A stretch of 40,230 nt of DNA from Betaproteobacteria bacterium (GTDB lineage: Bacteria; Pseudomonadota; Gammaproteobacteria; Burkholderiales; SG8-39), in assembly GCA_009693235.1 (NCBI GenBank), contig SHXR01000041.1, forward strand, positions 1 to 40,230, in the 5' to 3' direction. Made by a program: the position numbers and the translations under genes. The notes beneath the pieces were generated by a model, which ran no database searches, had not been told where the DNA came from, and worked only from the letters and a program-made list of their open reading frames with translations. Shown piece by piece: positions 1 to 8,896 of the stretch (position 1 is the first letter of the stretch; each line of letters opens with the position of its first letter).

Positions 1-148
1 ACCCAAAGACACACGCCATCGCCTCAATCGCGCTCGACCAATCGGCACTCAGCCACCGCACAATCGGTCCCGGTTACACTGCCGGTCCAATCAACCATCG
101 ACTTCCCGCTCGACTCGTTCAGGATCAAACCTGAATTGGAAACGGCTG
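1..148. other. Left edge, no gene seen
   Basis: No convincing coding sequence is visible here. This is the 3' side of the first leftward gene. A perfect 6-bp inverted repeat (TTCAGG, 6-base loop, CCTGAA) lies at 118-135, 14 bases past that gene's stop. It has no T-run on either strand, so it is only a weak terminator candidate. Confidence 0.5.
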
Positions 149-1126
149 TCACTGCACGGTGATATTGGCTGCCTTGGTGAGCTTGCCCCAGCGATCGATC
201 TCCGATCCGATGAGCTTCGCGAATGTCTCCGGGCTTCCCGCGGCAGCATCGGCGCCAAGCTTCGCAAACAGCTGCTTGACCTCGTCAGTGGCGAGCGCCG
301 TCGCGATCGCGGCGTTGACCTTGGTGATGACATCCCTCGGCACGCCGGTTCTCACGACGAACCCCTGCCATTCGCGCACCACGAAGTCCGGATAGCCCGC
401 TTCAATCATCGTCGGTACATCCTTCAGCGCACTGATTCGATGCGGACCGGTGATCGCGAGCGCCCGCAACTTGCGGGCGGCAATGTGACCCATGACGGGC
501 GGGGTGGCAGCAAACATGAATTGGTTTTGCCCGCCGAGCAGATCGCCGATCGCCTGGGGAAACTGATGATACGGAACGTGCAGGGCATCGGCGCCGGTCT
601 GCTGCTTGAAAAGCTCGCCCGAGATATGCGCGGGCGTACCGGGGCCGCCCGACGAAAAGCTAAGCTTGCCGGACTTGGCTTGCATTAGCGCGGCAAGCTC
701 CTTCACGGAATTCACCGGCACCGAAGGATGTACGACGAGTACGTTGTACGAGAACGCCGTTTGCCCGACCGGCTCGAAGTCCTTGCGCAGATCGAATGGC
801 ACATTCGCATAGATCGACTGCCCCACCGACATCGGCATCATGATCGTCAGCAACGTGTAGCCGTCGGCCGGATGCTTCAAGACTTCCTGCGCACCAACGA
901 TGCCGGTGGCACCCGGCCGATTGTCGACGGCGATCGGCTGTCCGAGGGCTGCGCTCATCTTATCTGCGACGATCCGAGACACAATATCGATGGGCGTGCT
1001 CACCGAAGTCGGCACGACCAAGCGGATCGGCTTCAATGGATAGGTTTGCGCGATCGTGGTTGATGCGGCAAAAAGCGGAACAAGTGCGAGCGCGCCCGTG
1101 ATCACTGCGATGCGTGAAAGTTTCAT
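149..1126 (-). CDS. Bug/TctC-family periplasmic substrate-binding protein
   Basis: This is a 325-residue receptor of the tripartite tricarboxylate transporter family, expected to bind a small carboxylate in the periplasm. Residues 1 to about 26 form a signal peptide (basic start, hydrophobic core, TIAQ just before TYPLKPIRLVVP). The body has family signatures: the NRPGATG segment, the GGPGTPAHISGELFKQ segment, and a HVPY followed by a gene-typical IGDLLGGQ. The start at 1126 is chosen over an upstream in-frame ATG because AGGAG lies 8 bases before it and it begins the signal peptide. It is divergent from a LysR-type gene, the usual arrangement for a regulated receptor. No TctA or TctB membrane gene is nearby, so the transport partner must be elsewhere. 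The ligand is unknown. Confidence 0.93.
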   Translation of the reverse strand: MKLSRIAVITGALALVPLFAASTTIAQTYPLKPIRLVVPTSVSTPIDIVSRIVADKMSAALGQPIAVDNRPGATGIVGAQEVLKHPADGYTLLTIMMPMSVGQSIYANVPFDLRKDFEPVGQTAFSYNVLVVHPSVPVNSVKELAALMQAKSGKLSFSSGGPGTPAHISGELFKQQTGADALHVPYHQFPQAIGDLLGGQNQFMFAATPPVMGHIAARKLRALAITGPHRISALKDVPTMIEAGYPDFVVREWQGFVVRTGVPRDVITKVNAAIATALATDEVKQLFAKLGADAAAGSPETFAKLIGSEIDRWGKLTKAANITVQ

Positions 1127-1148
1127 TGGATAGCTCCTGGCGTGACGG

Positions 1149-1238
1149 ATAACCTTTTTCAACGCGATCGTAGTGGAGCACGGAACACCGCAAGGCCGTA
1201 AGATAATCGCGGTTTGATCAAGATAACCGTATGGTTAT
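1149..1238. promoter_or_regulatory. Candidate LysR operator in divergent intergenic region
   Basis: The region between the Bug gene and the lysR gene contains a perfect inverted repeat, ATAACC-GTAT-GGTTAT, at 1223-1238, ending 5 bases before the lysR start. A further ATAACC half-site lies at 1149-1154 near the Bug start. LysR-type regulators commonly bind dyads between themselves and a divergent target and repress their own gene. Placement over the lysR translation start region suggests autoregulation. This is inferred from position and symmetry only. Confidence 0.45.
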
Positions 1239-1243
1239 ATCCT

Positions 1244-2133
1244 ATGCGCCTGACCCAGATCCGTGATTTCCTCGCCGTCGTTGACGCGGGGAGCATCCGC
1301 TCGGCAGCCCGCAAGCTCGGGGTGTCGCAGCCTGCGATCAGCAAGAGCGTTCGAAGCCTGGAGGCGGAGCTGCAGGTAGAGCTCGTGCAACGCATGCCGC
1401 ACGGTATCGCGCTGACGCGATCCGGCCGCGCCTTTTTCGCGCGGGCGCGGGTCGCGCAGATTGAATTGAATAAGGCAGTGGAAGAAGCCGCGCAACACGA
1501 CGGCGAAGGCTCGGTGGCGTTCGGCGGCGGACCGATGGCGGCATTCTTGGTGGTTCCCGAGGCGGTATCCCGTTTCCGCCAGCAATTTCCACTGGCCCAA
1601 GTGCGTGTCAGGAAGGGATGGCTCCCGCGCTCATGCCACTGGTGCGAAACGAGACCTTGGACTTCGGCATGGGACCGCGGCCCGCGAAGGCCGATCCGGC
1701 GTTCACATTTCGCCCGCTGTTTCGGGTTGAGCATGCTCTTGTTGCACGCAAAGGCCATCCGTTGACGAAGGCAAGTTCGATCGCGGACCTGGTCGATGTG
1801 GACTGGCTCGATCTCGCGAAAGTGACTGACACAAACGGTCCGCTGGAACGAATGTTTGCAGCGGCCGGGTTGCCGGCACCGCGGCAGGTTGTCCAACTGG
1901 AGTCCTACAACACCATTCTCGCGATGATCGCTAAGTCGAACATGATGTCCATTTTCCCACGGCTGCTACTCGTCGAGTCCTTCGCCCGCGATGTGTTGCA
2001 GGAAATCAAGGTCGCCGAGCGCGCGCCGCCGCTCAGTGTGGCCTTGTTCACGCGCGCCGGCTCACAGCTCAAGCCAATGGCTGCGGCGATGGCTGCCGCG
2101 GTGACTGCGGTGGCGCGCAGCCTTGCTAACTAA
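1244..2133 (+). pseudogene. LysR-type transcriptional regulator, frameshifted
   Basis: The first 120 codons encode an N-terminal winged helix-turn-helix (MRLTQIRDFLAVVDAGSIRSA, with LGVSQPAISKSVRSLE as recognition helix) and the start of the effector domain. The frame then reads off the family into nonsense. The remaining effector domain continues in the +2 frame from about 1612, starting EGMAPALMPLVR, to a TAA at 2133. Adding one G to the GG at 1611-1612 restores a continuous protein of about 296 residues, the normal length for the family. Either this is a broken regulator or a one-base consensus error. It probably controls the divergent Bug gene and perhaps the CoA ligase 98 bases downstream. 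Confidence 0.85.
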
Positions 2134-2231
2134 GCCTGCGGCATCGACCATCCGCATCGACAACATGGCCGCGGCTGCTCTAATCTCGCACCTCAACAGT
2201 CCCTCCCCTTTCGAGAGGCGCCGGATCCGTC

Positions 2232-3863
2232 ATGACCACTACCGCCCACGTCGACACCTTCGCCCGCGACAATTTGCCGCCGCGCGAGTGGTGGCCTGAA
2301 CTGAACTTCAACGTTCCGGAAGTCCGGTATCCGGAGCGCATGAACTGCGCGGTAGAGTTGCTGGATCGGCAGGCCGCGAGCGGCCACGGCGATCGACCCG
2401 CCATTTGGGCGCCTGGGCCGGACGGCCAACCCATGTTTGCGACCTATCGGCAATTACTGGTACGCGCCAACCAGATTGCGCAGGTGCTCCGGGACGATCT
2501 GCGCCTCCCCACGGGCACGCGCGTACTCTTGCGTGGCCCCAACAATCCGATGATGGCGGCATGCTGGTACGCGGTGATGAAAGCGGGCTGTATTGCGGTG
2601 GCGACCATGCCGCTGCTGCGGGCACGCGAGCTGAAAGTCATCATCGAGAAGACGCAGGTGACCGCCGCGCTCTGCGATGTCAATCTGCGTGAAGAATTGG
2701 ACATTGTGCGCGGCCAGTGCCCTGCCCTCACACGGACGCTAACCTTCAACGGCGGTGGTGTCGGTTCGGTCGAAGCATTGCTCGCCGGCAAATCCACCGG
2801 TTTCGAGAATGTCGATACCGCGACCGACGACGTCGCGCTGATCGCGTTTACGTCAGGGACGACCGGTCAGCCGAAAGGAACGATGCATTTCCATCGCGAT
2901 GTCGTCGCGATGTGCGATCTCTTTCCGCGTTCGACATTGAAGTGCACGTCGCACGATATTTTTTGCGGAACGCCACCGCTTGCGTTCACCTTCGGTCTGG
3001 GTGGGATGCTCTGCTTTCCGCACCGGCATGGCGCCTCGACCGTACTGATGGAGAAACTCTCACCTGATTTGTTGCTGAAAACGATTCAGGATTACCGGGC
3101 GACGATCGTCTTCACCGCGCCGACGTTCTTTCGCATGATGTCGGGGCTCGTCAATCAACACGACCTGCGAACGCTTCGCAAGTCGGTTTCTGCCGGCGAA
3201 GCGCTGCCTGATGCGACGCGGCAGTTGTGGAAGCAGGCAACCGGCATAGAGATTCTCGACGGCCTGGGTTCCACCGAAATGATCCACATCTTCATCTCGC
3301 ATTCGGAAGCGAGCGTGCGGCGGGGCGCCAGCGGCCATGCGATTCCCGGCTACCAAGCAACGGTCCTCGATGAGCAGGGCAACCCATGCGCACCGGGTAC
3401 CGTCGGTCGACTCGCTGTCAAGGGGCCAACCGGTTGCCGGTATCTGGCCGACGACCGCCAACGGCAGTATGTCGTGAACGGTTGGAATGTCACCGGTGAC
3501 GCTTACCTGATGGATGCCGACGGCTACTTCTTTTATCAGGCGCGCACCGATGACATGATCATCTCGGCCGGCTACAACATCGGCGGCCCGGAAGTGGAGG
3601 CGGCACTCCTCGAACATCCGGCCGTGGCCGAATGCGGCGTGGTCGGCAAACCCGATCAAGCGCGCGGCATGATCGTGAAAGCGTTCGTCGTTCTGAAGTC
3701 TGGATTCCAAGGCGACGCCGCGATGGCCGAGACGCTCCAATCGCATGTGAAGAAAATCATCGCGCCGTACAAGTATCCGCGGGAAGTCGAGTTCGTGGCC
3801 AGCTTGCCGCGCACCGAAACCGGCAAGCTCCAGCGTTTCAAGTTGCGGGAGCGCGCCAGCTAG
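2232..3863 (+). CDS. AMP-forming aryl-CoA ligase, 2-aminobenzoate/benzoate-CoA ligase-like
   Basis: This 543-residue ANL-superfamily enzyme should adenylate a carboxylic acid and transfer it to CoA. The P-loop-like motif TSGTTGQPKGT is at residues 207-217, the GLGSTEM adenine/acid-binding motif near 344, and the catalytic lysine in ETGKLQRFK near the C-terminus. The N-terminus (TAHVDTFARDNLPP) resembles 2-aminobenzoate- and benzoate-CoA ligases, so an aromatic substrate is likely, but specificity cannot be read from sequence alone. It follows the lysR gene on the same strand. Its TAG stop overlaps the stop of the convergent gene: both use the palindrome CTAG at 3860-3863. Confidence 0.9.
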   Translation: MTTTAHVDTFARDNLPPREWWPELNFNVPEVRYPERMNCAVELLDRQAASGHGDRPAIWAPGPDGQPMFATYRQLLVRANQIAQVLRDDLRLPTGTRVLLRGPNNPMMAACWYAVMKAGCIAVATMPLLRARELKVIIEKTQVTAALCDVNLREELDIVRGQCPALTRTLTFNGGGVGSVEALLAGKSTGFENVDTATDDVALIAFTSGTTGQPKGTMHFHRDVVAMCDLFPRSTLKCTSHDIFCGTPPLAFTFGLGGMLCFPHRHGASTVLMEKLSPDLLLKTIQDYRATIVFTAPTFFRMMSGLVNQHDLRTLRKSVSAGEALPDATRQLWKQATGIEILDGLGSTEMIHIFISHSEASVRRGASGHAIPGYQATVLDEQGNPCAPGTVGRLAVKGPTGCRYLADDRQRQYVVNGWNVTGDAYLMDADGYFFYQARTDDMIISAGYNIGGPEVEAALLEHPAVAECGVVGKPDQARGMIVKAFVVLKSGFQGDAAMAETLQSHVKKIIAPYKYPREVEFVASLPRTETGKLQRFKLRERAS

Positions 3864-4840
3864 TCGAGTTTCGCGCCGCTTTCCTTCGCGACCTTGGCCC
3901 ATTTCTCAAGATCGGCAAGCATGAACTGGCGAAATAGTTCGGGTGCGCTGCCGACCGGTTCCGCACCGTCAGCGATGATGCGATCACGCACCTCTTGCTG
4001 CTGCAGGATTTTCACCAGCTCGGAATGCAGGCGTGCAACGATCGCCGGCGGGAGCTTCGGGGGTCCGATGATGCCGTACCAACCAACCACCTCGAAGCCG
4101 GGCAGCCGCTCAGCAACCGCCGGAATATCGGCAAGCGCGGCAATACGCCTCGGTGTCGTTACGGCAATGGCCCGCAGTTTCCCACCCCGCGCGAGCGATT
4201 GCGCCGCCTGCATCCCGGCAAACGAAAACTGGTACTGCCCGGCCACCAGATCCATCAGGGCGGGCCCCATGCCTTTATAGGGAACGTGTTCGGCCTTTAC
4301 GCCTGTCATCTGTTTGAACAACTCACCGGCGAGGTGGCCGCCGCTACCGTTACCGGCCGACCCGAAATTGAGGGCGCCCTTGAAATTTTTCGTCCAATCG
4401 AGGAAGCCTTCAAGATCCTTGGCGGGCGTGGCCGGATTCACCACCAGCAAGAGCCCCGCCGTCGTCAGTTGCGTAATGGGCGTGAAGCTGTTGACCGCGT
4501 GATACGGCAACTTCGGATTCAGCGCTGCGTTCACCGTGTGCTGGTGATACGCAAGGAGCAGCGTGTAACCATCGGCCGGAGCATTGGCGGTCATCTCGCC
4601 TGCAATCACGCCCGATGCGCTGGCGCGATTTTCCACCAGCACATTCTGCTTGAAGACCTCGGCAAGACGCGCGCCGATCACCCGCGCGAGGATATCGGTC
4701 GTGCCGCCCTGCGCAGCGGGGGTCATCAGCCGAATCGGGCGATTGGGATAATCCTGCTGGCTTTGCACGCTCGCTGCCAACGTCGCGCATAAAGCAAACG
4801 CCATCGGCGAAGCGATACGCGATGGCAGGCGACAACCCAT
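3860..4840 (-). CDS. Bug/TctC-family periplasmic substrate-binding protein
   Basis: A second receptor of this family, 326 residues, with a signal peptide ending around SVQSQQDYP. It shows the family pattern TTDILARVIGARLAE, VENRASASGVIAGE, GSAGNGSGGHLAGELFKQ and HVPYKGMGPALMDLVAGQ. Its ATG overlaps the TGA of the upstream acyl-CoA synthetase as TGATG, so the two are translationally coupled. Coupling a receptor to a CoA ligase suggests that the captured acid is the ligase's substrate; that is inference. The 3' end shares its stop bases with the convergent aryl-CoA ligase. Confidence 0.93.
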   Translation of the reverse strand: MGCRLPSRIASPMAFALCATLAASVQSQQDYPNRPIRLMTPAAQGGTTDILARVIGARLAEVFKQNVLVENRASASGVIAGEMTANAPADGYTLLLAYHQHTVNAALNPKLPYHAVNSFTPITQLTTAGLLLVVNPATPAKDLEGFLDWTKNFKGALNFGSAGNGSGGHLAGELFKQMTGVKAEHVPYKGMGPALMDLVAGQYQFSFAGMQAAQSLARGGKLRAIAVTTPRRIAALADIPAVAERLPGFEVVGWYGIIGPPKLPPAIVARLHSELVKILQQQEVRDRIIADGAEPVGSAPELFRQFMLADLEKWAKVAKESGAKLD

Positions 4841-6594
4841 CAGGCCACCTGCCCCAACGCACGCGCCTGTTCACGCAGCACGTATTTCTGAATTTTTCCG
4901 GTTGCCGTGACCGGTACCTCGCCGATCACGACGCGCTTCGGCAGCTTGAAGCGTGCGAGCGTACTGCGACAATGCTCGATGATGTCAGCCTCGGTGACCT
5001 GGGCGTCGGGCTTCAACTGCACGAACACGCAGGGGACCTCGCCCCATTTGTCGTCGGGCTGGGCAACCGCTGCCGCCAGCGCAACCGCCGGATGCCGGTA
5101 CAAGGCGGTTTCGATCTCAACGCTGGATATATTTTCACCGCCGGAAATGATGATGTCCTTCTTGCGATCTTTGATCTCTACATAGTTGTCCGGATGCCAG
5201 ACCGCAAGATCGCCTGAATGCATCCAGCCGCCTGCAAACGCCTCGGCCGTCGCGCGCGGATCTTTCAAATAGCCAAGCATCACCGTGTTACCGCGGATCA
5301 AGATCTCGCCGACGCTTGCACCATCCTGCCGCACCGGTTTGCAGGTGCGCGGATCACCGACGATGTGCCCGTCGATCATCGGCATGCGTACGCCTTGGCG
5401 TGCCATGCGTTGTGCACGTTCCTCGTCGGGGAGGGTGCACCAGGCTTCCTGTGTCGCACAGGTGGTCGACGCGCCGTGGAGTTCAGTCATGCCGAAGATG
5501 TGCAGGACATGAAAGCCCAAGTCTTTCATTGTCTTCAGGACTTTCGCAGGCGGTGGCGAGCCGCCCGTCTGCAAGGCGACCTTATGCGTGAATCCGCGGC
5601 GTTGGTCGGCCGGCAAATTGATCAGCATCGACAATACCGTCGGCGCACCGCACATATGGGTGACACCATGTTTGCCGATCAAATCGAACACCATGACCGG
5701 ATCCACTCTGCGCAGGCAAACATGCGTTCCGGCCATTGCGGTGACAGCCCAGCTGTAACACCAGCCGTTGCAATGAAAGAGCGGCAAGGTCCATAGATAG
5801 ACCGGTGCCGCCGGCAGCGGCCAACCCATGATAGCGCCCGCCGATTCAAGGAACGCGCCCCGATGATGGTAGACGACCCCTTTCGGCCGGCCGGTGGTGC
5901 CCGATGTGTAGTTCAGCGCAATGGGCGCGTACTCGTCACCGGGTAACGACCACGCAAGGTCCGATGAACCTTCGTTGAGCAACGCCTCATACTCGATCGA
6001 CCCGACCCGTGCACCCGGCCCGGTATAGAGCGGATCATCATGGTCGATGACGAGGATCTTGCGTTTGATCTTCGCCAACGCGGCTGCCACCACGCCGGCA
6101 AATTCGCGGTCGGTGATCAACGCTTTCGCCTCGCCGTGTTCGAGGATGTAGGCGATCGTGTCGGCATCGAGCCGCGTATTGATCGTATTCAATACCGCGC
6201 CGATCATCGGCACGCCAAAATGCGCATCCAGCATCGCGGGGATGTTCGGCAACATCGCGGCGATCACATCACCCTTCCTGATGCCGCGTTTCTTGAGGGC
6301 GGAACCGAGGCGCTTGGCCCGCTCATGAAATTCGCGATAACTGATCTGACGGTCGCCGTGAAGCACGGCAATGCGATCAGGATAGATCTCGGCCGCGCGC
6401 GGCAGAAACGGGATGGGCGATAACGCAACGCGATTCACCGACGAAGGTTCCAGGCCTGCCCATTTGTCCGGTTTTGCAGATTTGCTGACGCGCCGGCCCG
6501 CCGCCGCGCTGGTGCGCGCCGAGGCGCGCTTTTTTGCATTCGAACCGCGCGCTTTTCCGGCTTGCAATGCTGGCGATTTCTTGTTGTCGGCCAT
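4840..6594 (-). CDS. Acyl-CoA synthetase (AMP-forming, DmdB/fatty-acyl type)
   Basis: A 584-residue ANL-superfamily ligase. YTSGTTGRPKG is at residues 229-239, GMTEL at 368-372, the hinge region reads KDRKKDIIISGGENISSVE, and the catalytic lysine is in TATGKIQKY near the end. The hinge and GWMHSGDLA segment are typical of medium/long-chain and methylmercaptopropionate-type ligases, so a non-aromatic or side-chain acid is possible. The first 45 residues form an unusual Lys/Arg/Ala/Ser-rich extension before the conserved domain. No internal Met offers a shorter start, and a strong GGAGGAGG precedes the ATG. It lies 129 bases downstream of the flavoprotein hydroxylase and is coupled to the Bug receptor that follows. 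Confidence 0.9.
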   Translation of the reverse strand: MADNKKSPALQAGKARGSNAKKRASARTSAAAGRRVSKSAKPDKWAGLEPSSVNRVALSPIPFLPRAAEIYPDRIAVLHGDRQISYREFHERAKRLGSALKKRGIRKGDVIAAMLPNIPAMLDAHFGVPMIGAVLNTINTRLDADTIAYILEHGEAKALITDREFAGVVAAALAKIKRKILVIDHDDPLYTGPGARVGSIEYEALLNEGSSDLAWSLPGDEYAPIALNYTSGTTGRPKGVVYHHRGAFLESAGAIMGWPLPAAPVYLWTLPLFHCNGWCYSWAVTAMAGTHVCLRRVDPVMVFDLIGKHGVTHMCGAPTVLSMLINLPADQRRGFTHKVALQTGGSPPPAKVLKTMKDLGFHVLHIFGMTELHGASTTCATQEAWCTLPDEERAQRMARQGVRMPMIDGHIVGDPRTCKPVRQDGASVGEILIRGNTVMLGYLKDPRATAEAFAGGWMHSGDLAVWHPDNYVEIKDRKKDIIISGGENISSVEIETALYRHPAVALAAAVAQPDDKWGEVPCVFVQLKPDAQVTEADIIEHCRSTLARFKLPKRVVIGEVPVTATGKIQKYVLREQARALGQVA

Positions 6595-6723
6595 GCCTCC
6601 TCCTATTGAACAAGCTGCTCCGCACCCGCAGACGTCGAAGAGTATAGTGACATTGGTGTAGGGGCCGGCATGGCAGCCGTGGTGCGCCGCTACCAGCGAT
6701 CAATCATCCGGCGCCGGTCACCG

Positions 6724-7905
6724 TTACACGGTGACGCCGTCATACAACCAGGCCATGCCGTTGTACGCCTGCTCGGGCGACCGCCCATGCAGCATCTGCC
6801 GGCGAAAATCCGCCGTTGCATCGGCCGCGTGGTAGAGTTCGCCATAGAGTCGCGCCGTGATTTGCACACGCGTCGTGCGCAGATAGCGGGCCTGTTGATA
6901 GCGAAGGAATGCCGCATGCGGATCGGCGGGCGACTCGGCAAAGTGCTTGGCCAACACGCAGGCATCTTCGACCGCCATGCACGCCCCTTGCGCAAGGTAT
7001 TGCAGCATCGGATGGGCTGCATCACCCAAGAGCGTCACGCGGCCGCGCGTCCAAACGCGAACCGGTTCCCGATCGCAGAGTACCCACATCTTCCACTCAT
7101 TCACCATCGACAGGTACTCGCGCACCTTGGGATGATGATCCCGAAACTTGAGATGCAGCTCCTCGGGGTCGCCGTAGGTGTCCCAACCCTCTTCATAACG
7201 ATCGCTGTGAAAGACCACGACCAGGTTGTACACGTCACCGCGATGCAGCGGATAGTGGACCAGATGCGTCTTCGGCCCGGCCCACAGCACGACGTTGTTC
7301 TCCTGCAGATGGGCGGGCACCTTCGGCGTGGGAATCACACCGCGATAAGCGATATGACCCGAGACCCTGGGCGGTCCGTCGCCCCGCAATTGCGAACGAA
7401 CCACTGACCACAGTCCGTCCGCACCGATAAGCGCTGACCCCTCGAACTGCTGGCCGCCTTCGCTCGCGACGATGACGCGATCGGCCTGGTCTTCGTAGCC
7501 GGTCACCTTGACGCCGGTGGAGATCTTTACGATCGGCAACTGTTTGACTGCATCCACCAATACTTGATGCAGGTCGGCGCGATGAATCACTGCATAGGGA
7601 AAGCCGAATCGGTTGGTCAGGGGTTCGCCGGCCGGCAGGCGGGTGACTTCATCGCCGGTCAGGGCGTCCCGCATCACGAGGTTGTCCGGAAACACCGCCC
7701 AATGGCTCATGGCGTCCCGTACGCCCAGCACGTCAAACATCCGGAAAACATTGGGCCCAAGTTGAATGCCGGCTCCGATTTCCTTCAGTTCGCTACTTTG
7801 CTCCAGCAAATGGACTGGAATATTTTTTCTGGCCAGCGCCAGCGCCGCGGCAAAGCCGCCGATACCGCCGCCGACAACCAAGACCGGACGATCCTTTGTG
7901 CTCAT
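6724..7905 (-). CDS. FAD-dependent aromatic hydroxylase, 3-hydroxybenzoate 6-hydroxylase-like
   Basis: A 393-residue class A flavoprotein monooxygenase. The FAD/ADP-binding motif GGGIGGFAAALALA is at the N-terminus, followed by the IGAGIQLGPN segment, the ALIGADGLWSVVR (DG) motif in the middle and LLGDAAHPMLQYLAQGACMAVEDA near residue 290-320. The last segment and overall length fit 3-hydroxybenzoate 6-hydroxylases and salicylate hydroxylases, which use NADH and O2 with no ferredoxin. The start at 7905 has GGGAG 7 bases upstream. It leads the leftward unit with the acyl-CoA synthetase and Bug receptor, and is divergent from the VOC/ferredoxin unit. A gentisate dioxygenase is not visible in the window, so the exact substrate stays open. 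Confidence 0.85.
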   Translation of the reverse strand: MSTKDRPVLVVGGGIGGFAAALALARKNIPVHLLEQSSELKEIGAGIQLGPNVFRMFDVLGVRDAMSHWAVFPDNLVMRDALTGDEVTRLPAGEPLTNRFGFPYAVIHRADLHQVLVDAVKQLPIVKISTGVKVTGYEDQADRVIVASEGGQQFEGSALIGADGLWSVVRSQLRGDGPPRVSGHIAYRGVIPTPKVPAHLQENNVVLWAGPKTHLVHYPLHRGDVYNLVVVFHSDRYEEGWDTYGDPEELHLKFRDHHPKVREYLSMVNEWKMWVLCDREPVRVWTRGRVTLLGDAAHPMLQYLAQGACMAVEDACVLAKHFAESPADPHAAFLRYQQARYLRTTRVQITARLYGELYHAADATADFRRQMLHGRSPEQAYNGMAWLYDGVTV

Positions 7906-8115
7906 TGACACGCTCCCTACGATGCGCCGGCCACAACGGCCATGCACCAATTCCAATAGAACATGCGTGATTCTATGCGAGCAGCTGGGTTATCGGCGCA
8001 CGGACCCACTGCGCAGGGAATCAAATGGATCATTGTTAATCACGATGAATATTGACCGGCGGGGAGCACTGATTTACCGTAGCGGCCGAACCGTCGCAGT
8101 CCAAGGAGCCTTGCC

Positions 8116-8562
8116 ATGCCCGCCACCGCCGTCCAAACAGAGATTCCCGCCGTATCGTTTATCCGCTCAATGCATGAGGGGGTCCCGGTTGACAACGTGA
8201 ATCTTGATGCCTGTATTAAGTTCTACACCGAAGTGCTGGGCCTCAAGGTACTGCCCCGCCCCAAAGCACTCGACGCCCTCGGTCGCGGGGCGTGGCTGGG
8301 CGATCAGGAAGATAAGGTGCAGTTCCATCTCATCGCAACCGAAACTGACTTCAAGCCTGGCCCGAAGGCACAGTATTCACCAACCGGCCGTCACACCGCC
8401 TGGCTAGTCAAAGACATCGAGGCCTTTCGCGCACGGCTCGTCGCCCTCAATATCGAATACGGCGAGCGGAAAAACCTGTTGGGCACCGGCAGCGCGCAGT
8501 TGTTTATCGTCGACCCGGAAGGCCATACCTGGGAATTTCAGGAGCCGTTTCCCCGTACGTAA
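8116..8562 (+). CDS. VOC/glyoxalase superfamily protein
   Basis: A 148-residue single-module vicinal oxygen chelate protein. It contains the betaalphabetabetabeta pattern: a first strand/helix around NVNLDACIKFYTEVLGL, a second half starting TGRHTAWLVKDIEAF and a C-terminal FIVDPEGHTWEFQEP with the usual metal-ligand glutamate. A histidine is present in RHTAW. Members act as glyoxalases, epimerases, resistance proteins or extradiol dioxygenases; the single module and short length make a ring-cleaving dioxygenase less likely. AAGGAG lies 7 bases before the ATG. It is the first gene of the rightward unit with the ferredoxin and ACP. Confidence 0.85.
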   Translation: MPATAVQTEIPAVSFIRSMHEGVPVDNVNLDACIKFYTEVLGLKVLPRPKALDALGRGAWLGDQEDKVQFHLIATETDFKPGPKAQYSPTGRHTAWLVKDIEAFRARLVALNIEYGERKNLLGTGSAQLFIVDPEGHTWEFQEPFPRT

Positions 8563-8563
8563 T

Positions 8564-8887
8564 GTGCCGTCCGTAATGCGTATCAGAGTCTGCGGGGTCG
8601 CCGATCTTGAACCAGGGCGCGCGAAACGTGTGCTGGTTGACCATCGAGCGCCAATTGCCGTCTTCAATATTGCCGGCAAGTTCTATGTGACCGACGATGA
8701 TTGCACGCACGGCCTATCGTCGCTTGCGAAGGATGGACAGATCGAAGGAGACGAAGTCGAATGCGGTTGGCATGGCGGCCGCTTCAACATCATCACCGGG
8801 GAGCCGACCTTCTCACCCTGTGTGGTGCGCCTCAACACCTACGCAGTTGCAGTCGTCGCAGGCGATGTATTCGCGGATGTAGGGTAG
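8564..8887 (+). CDS. Rieske-type ferredoxin
   Basis: A small soluble [2Fe-2S] Rieske protein of 107 residues. The cluster ligands are seen as DDCTHG and VECGWHGGRF, giving C-X-H-X17-C-X2-H, the canonical spacing for ferredoxins of ring-hydroxylating dioxygenases. It should carry electrons from a reductase to an oxygenase. The start is either GTG at 8564, one base after the VOC stop, or ATG at 8576; neither has a clear Shine-Dalgarno site, so expression by coupling to the VOC gene is likely. No terminal oxygenase subunit or ferredoxin reductase is present in the window, so its partner is unknown. Confidence 0.9.
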   Translation: MPSVMRIRVCGVADLEPGRAKRVLVDHRAPIAVFNIAGKFYVTDDDCTHGLSSLAKDGQIEGDEVECGWHGGRFNIITGEPTFSPCVVRLNTYAVAVVAGDVFADVG

Positions 8888-8896
8888 ATTGGGCAA

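Noticed and set aside
3060..3902. Long open frame on the minus strand (280 codons)
   Set aside because: Antisense of the aryl-CoA ligase, no family features.
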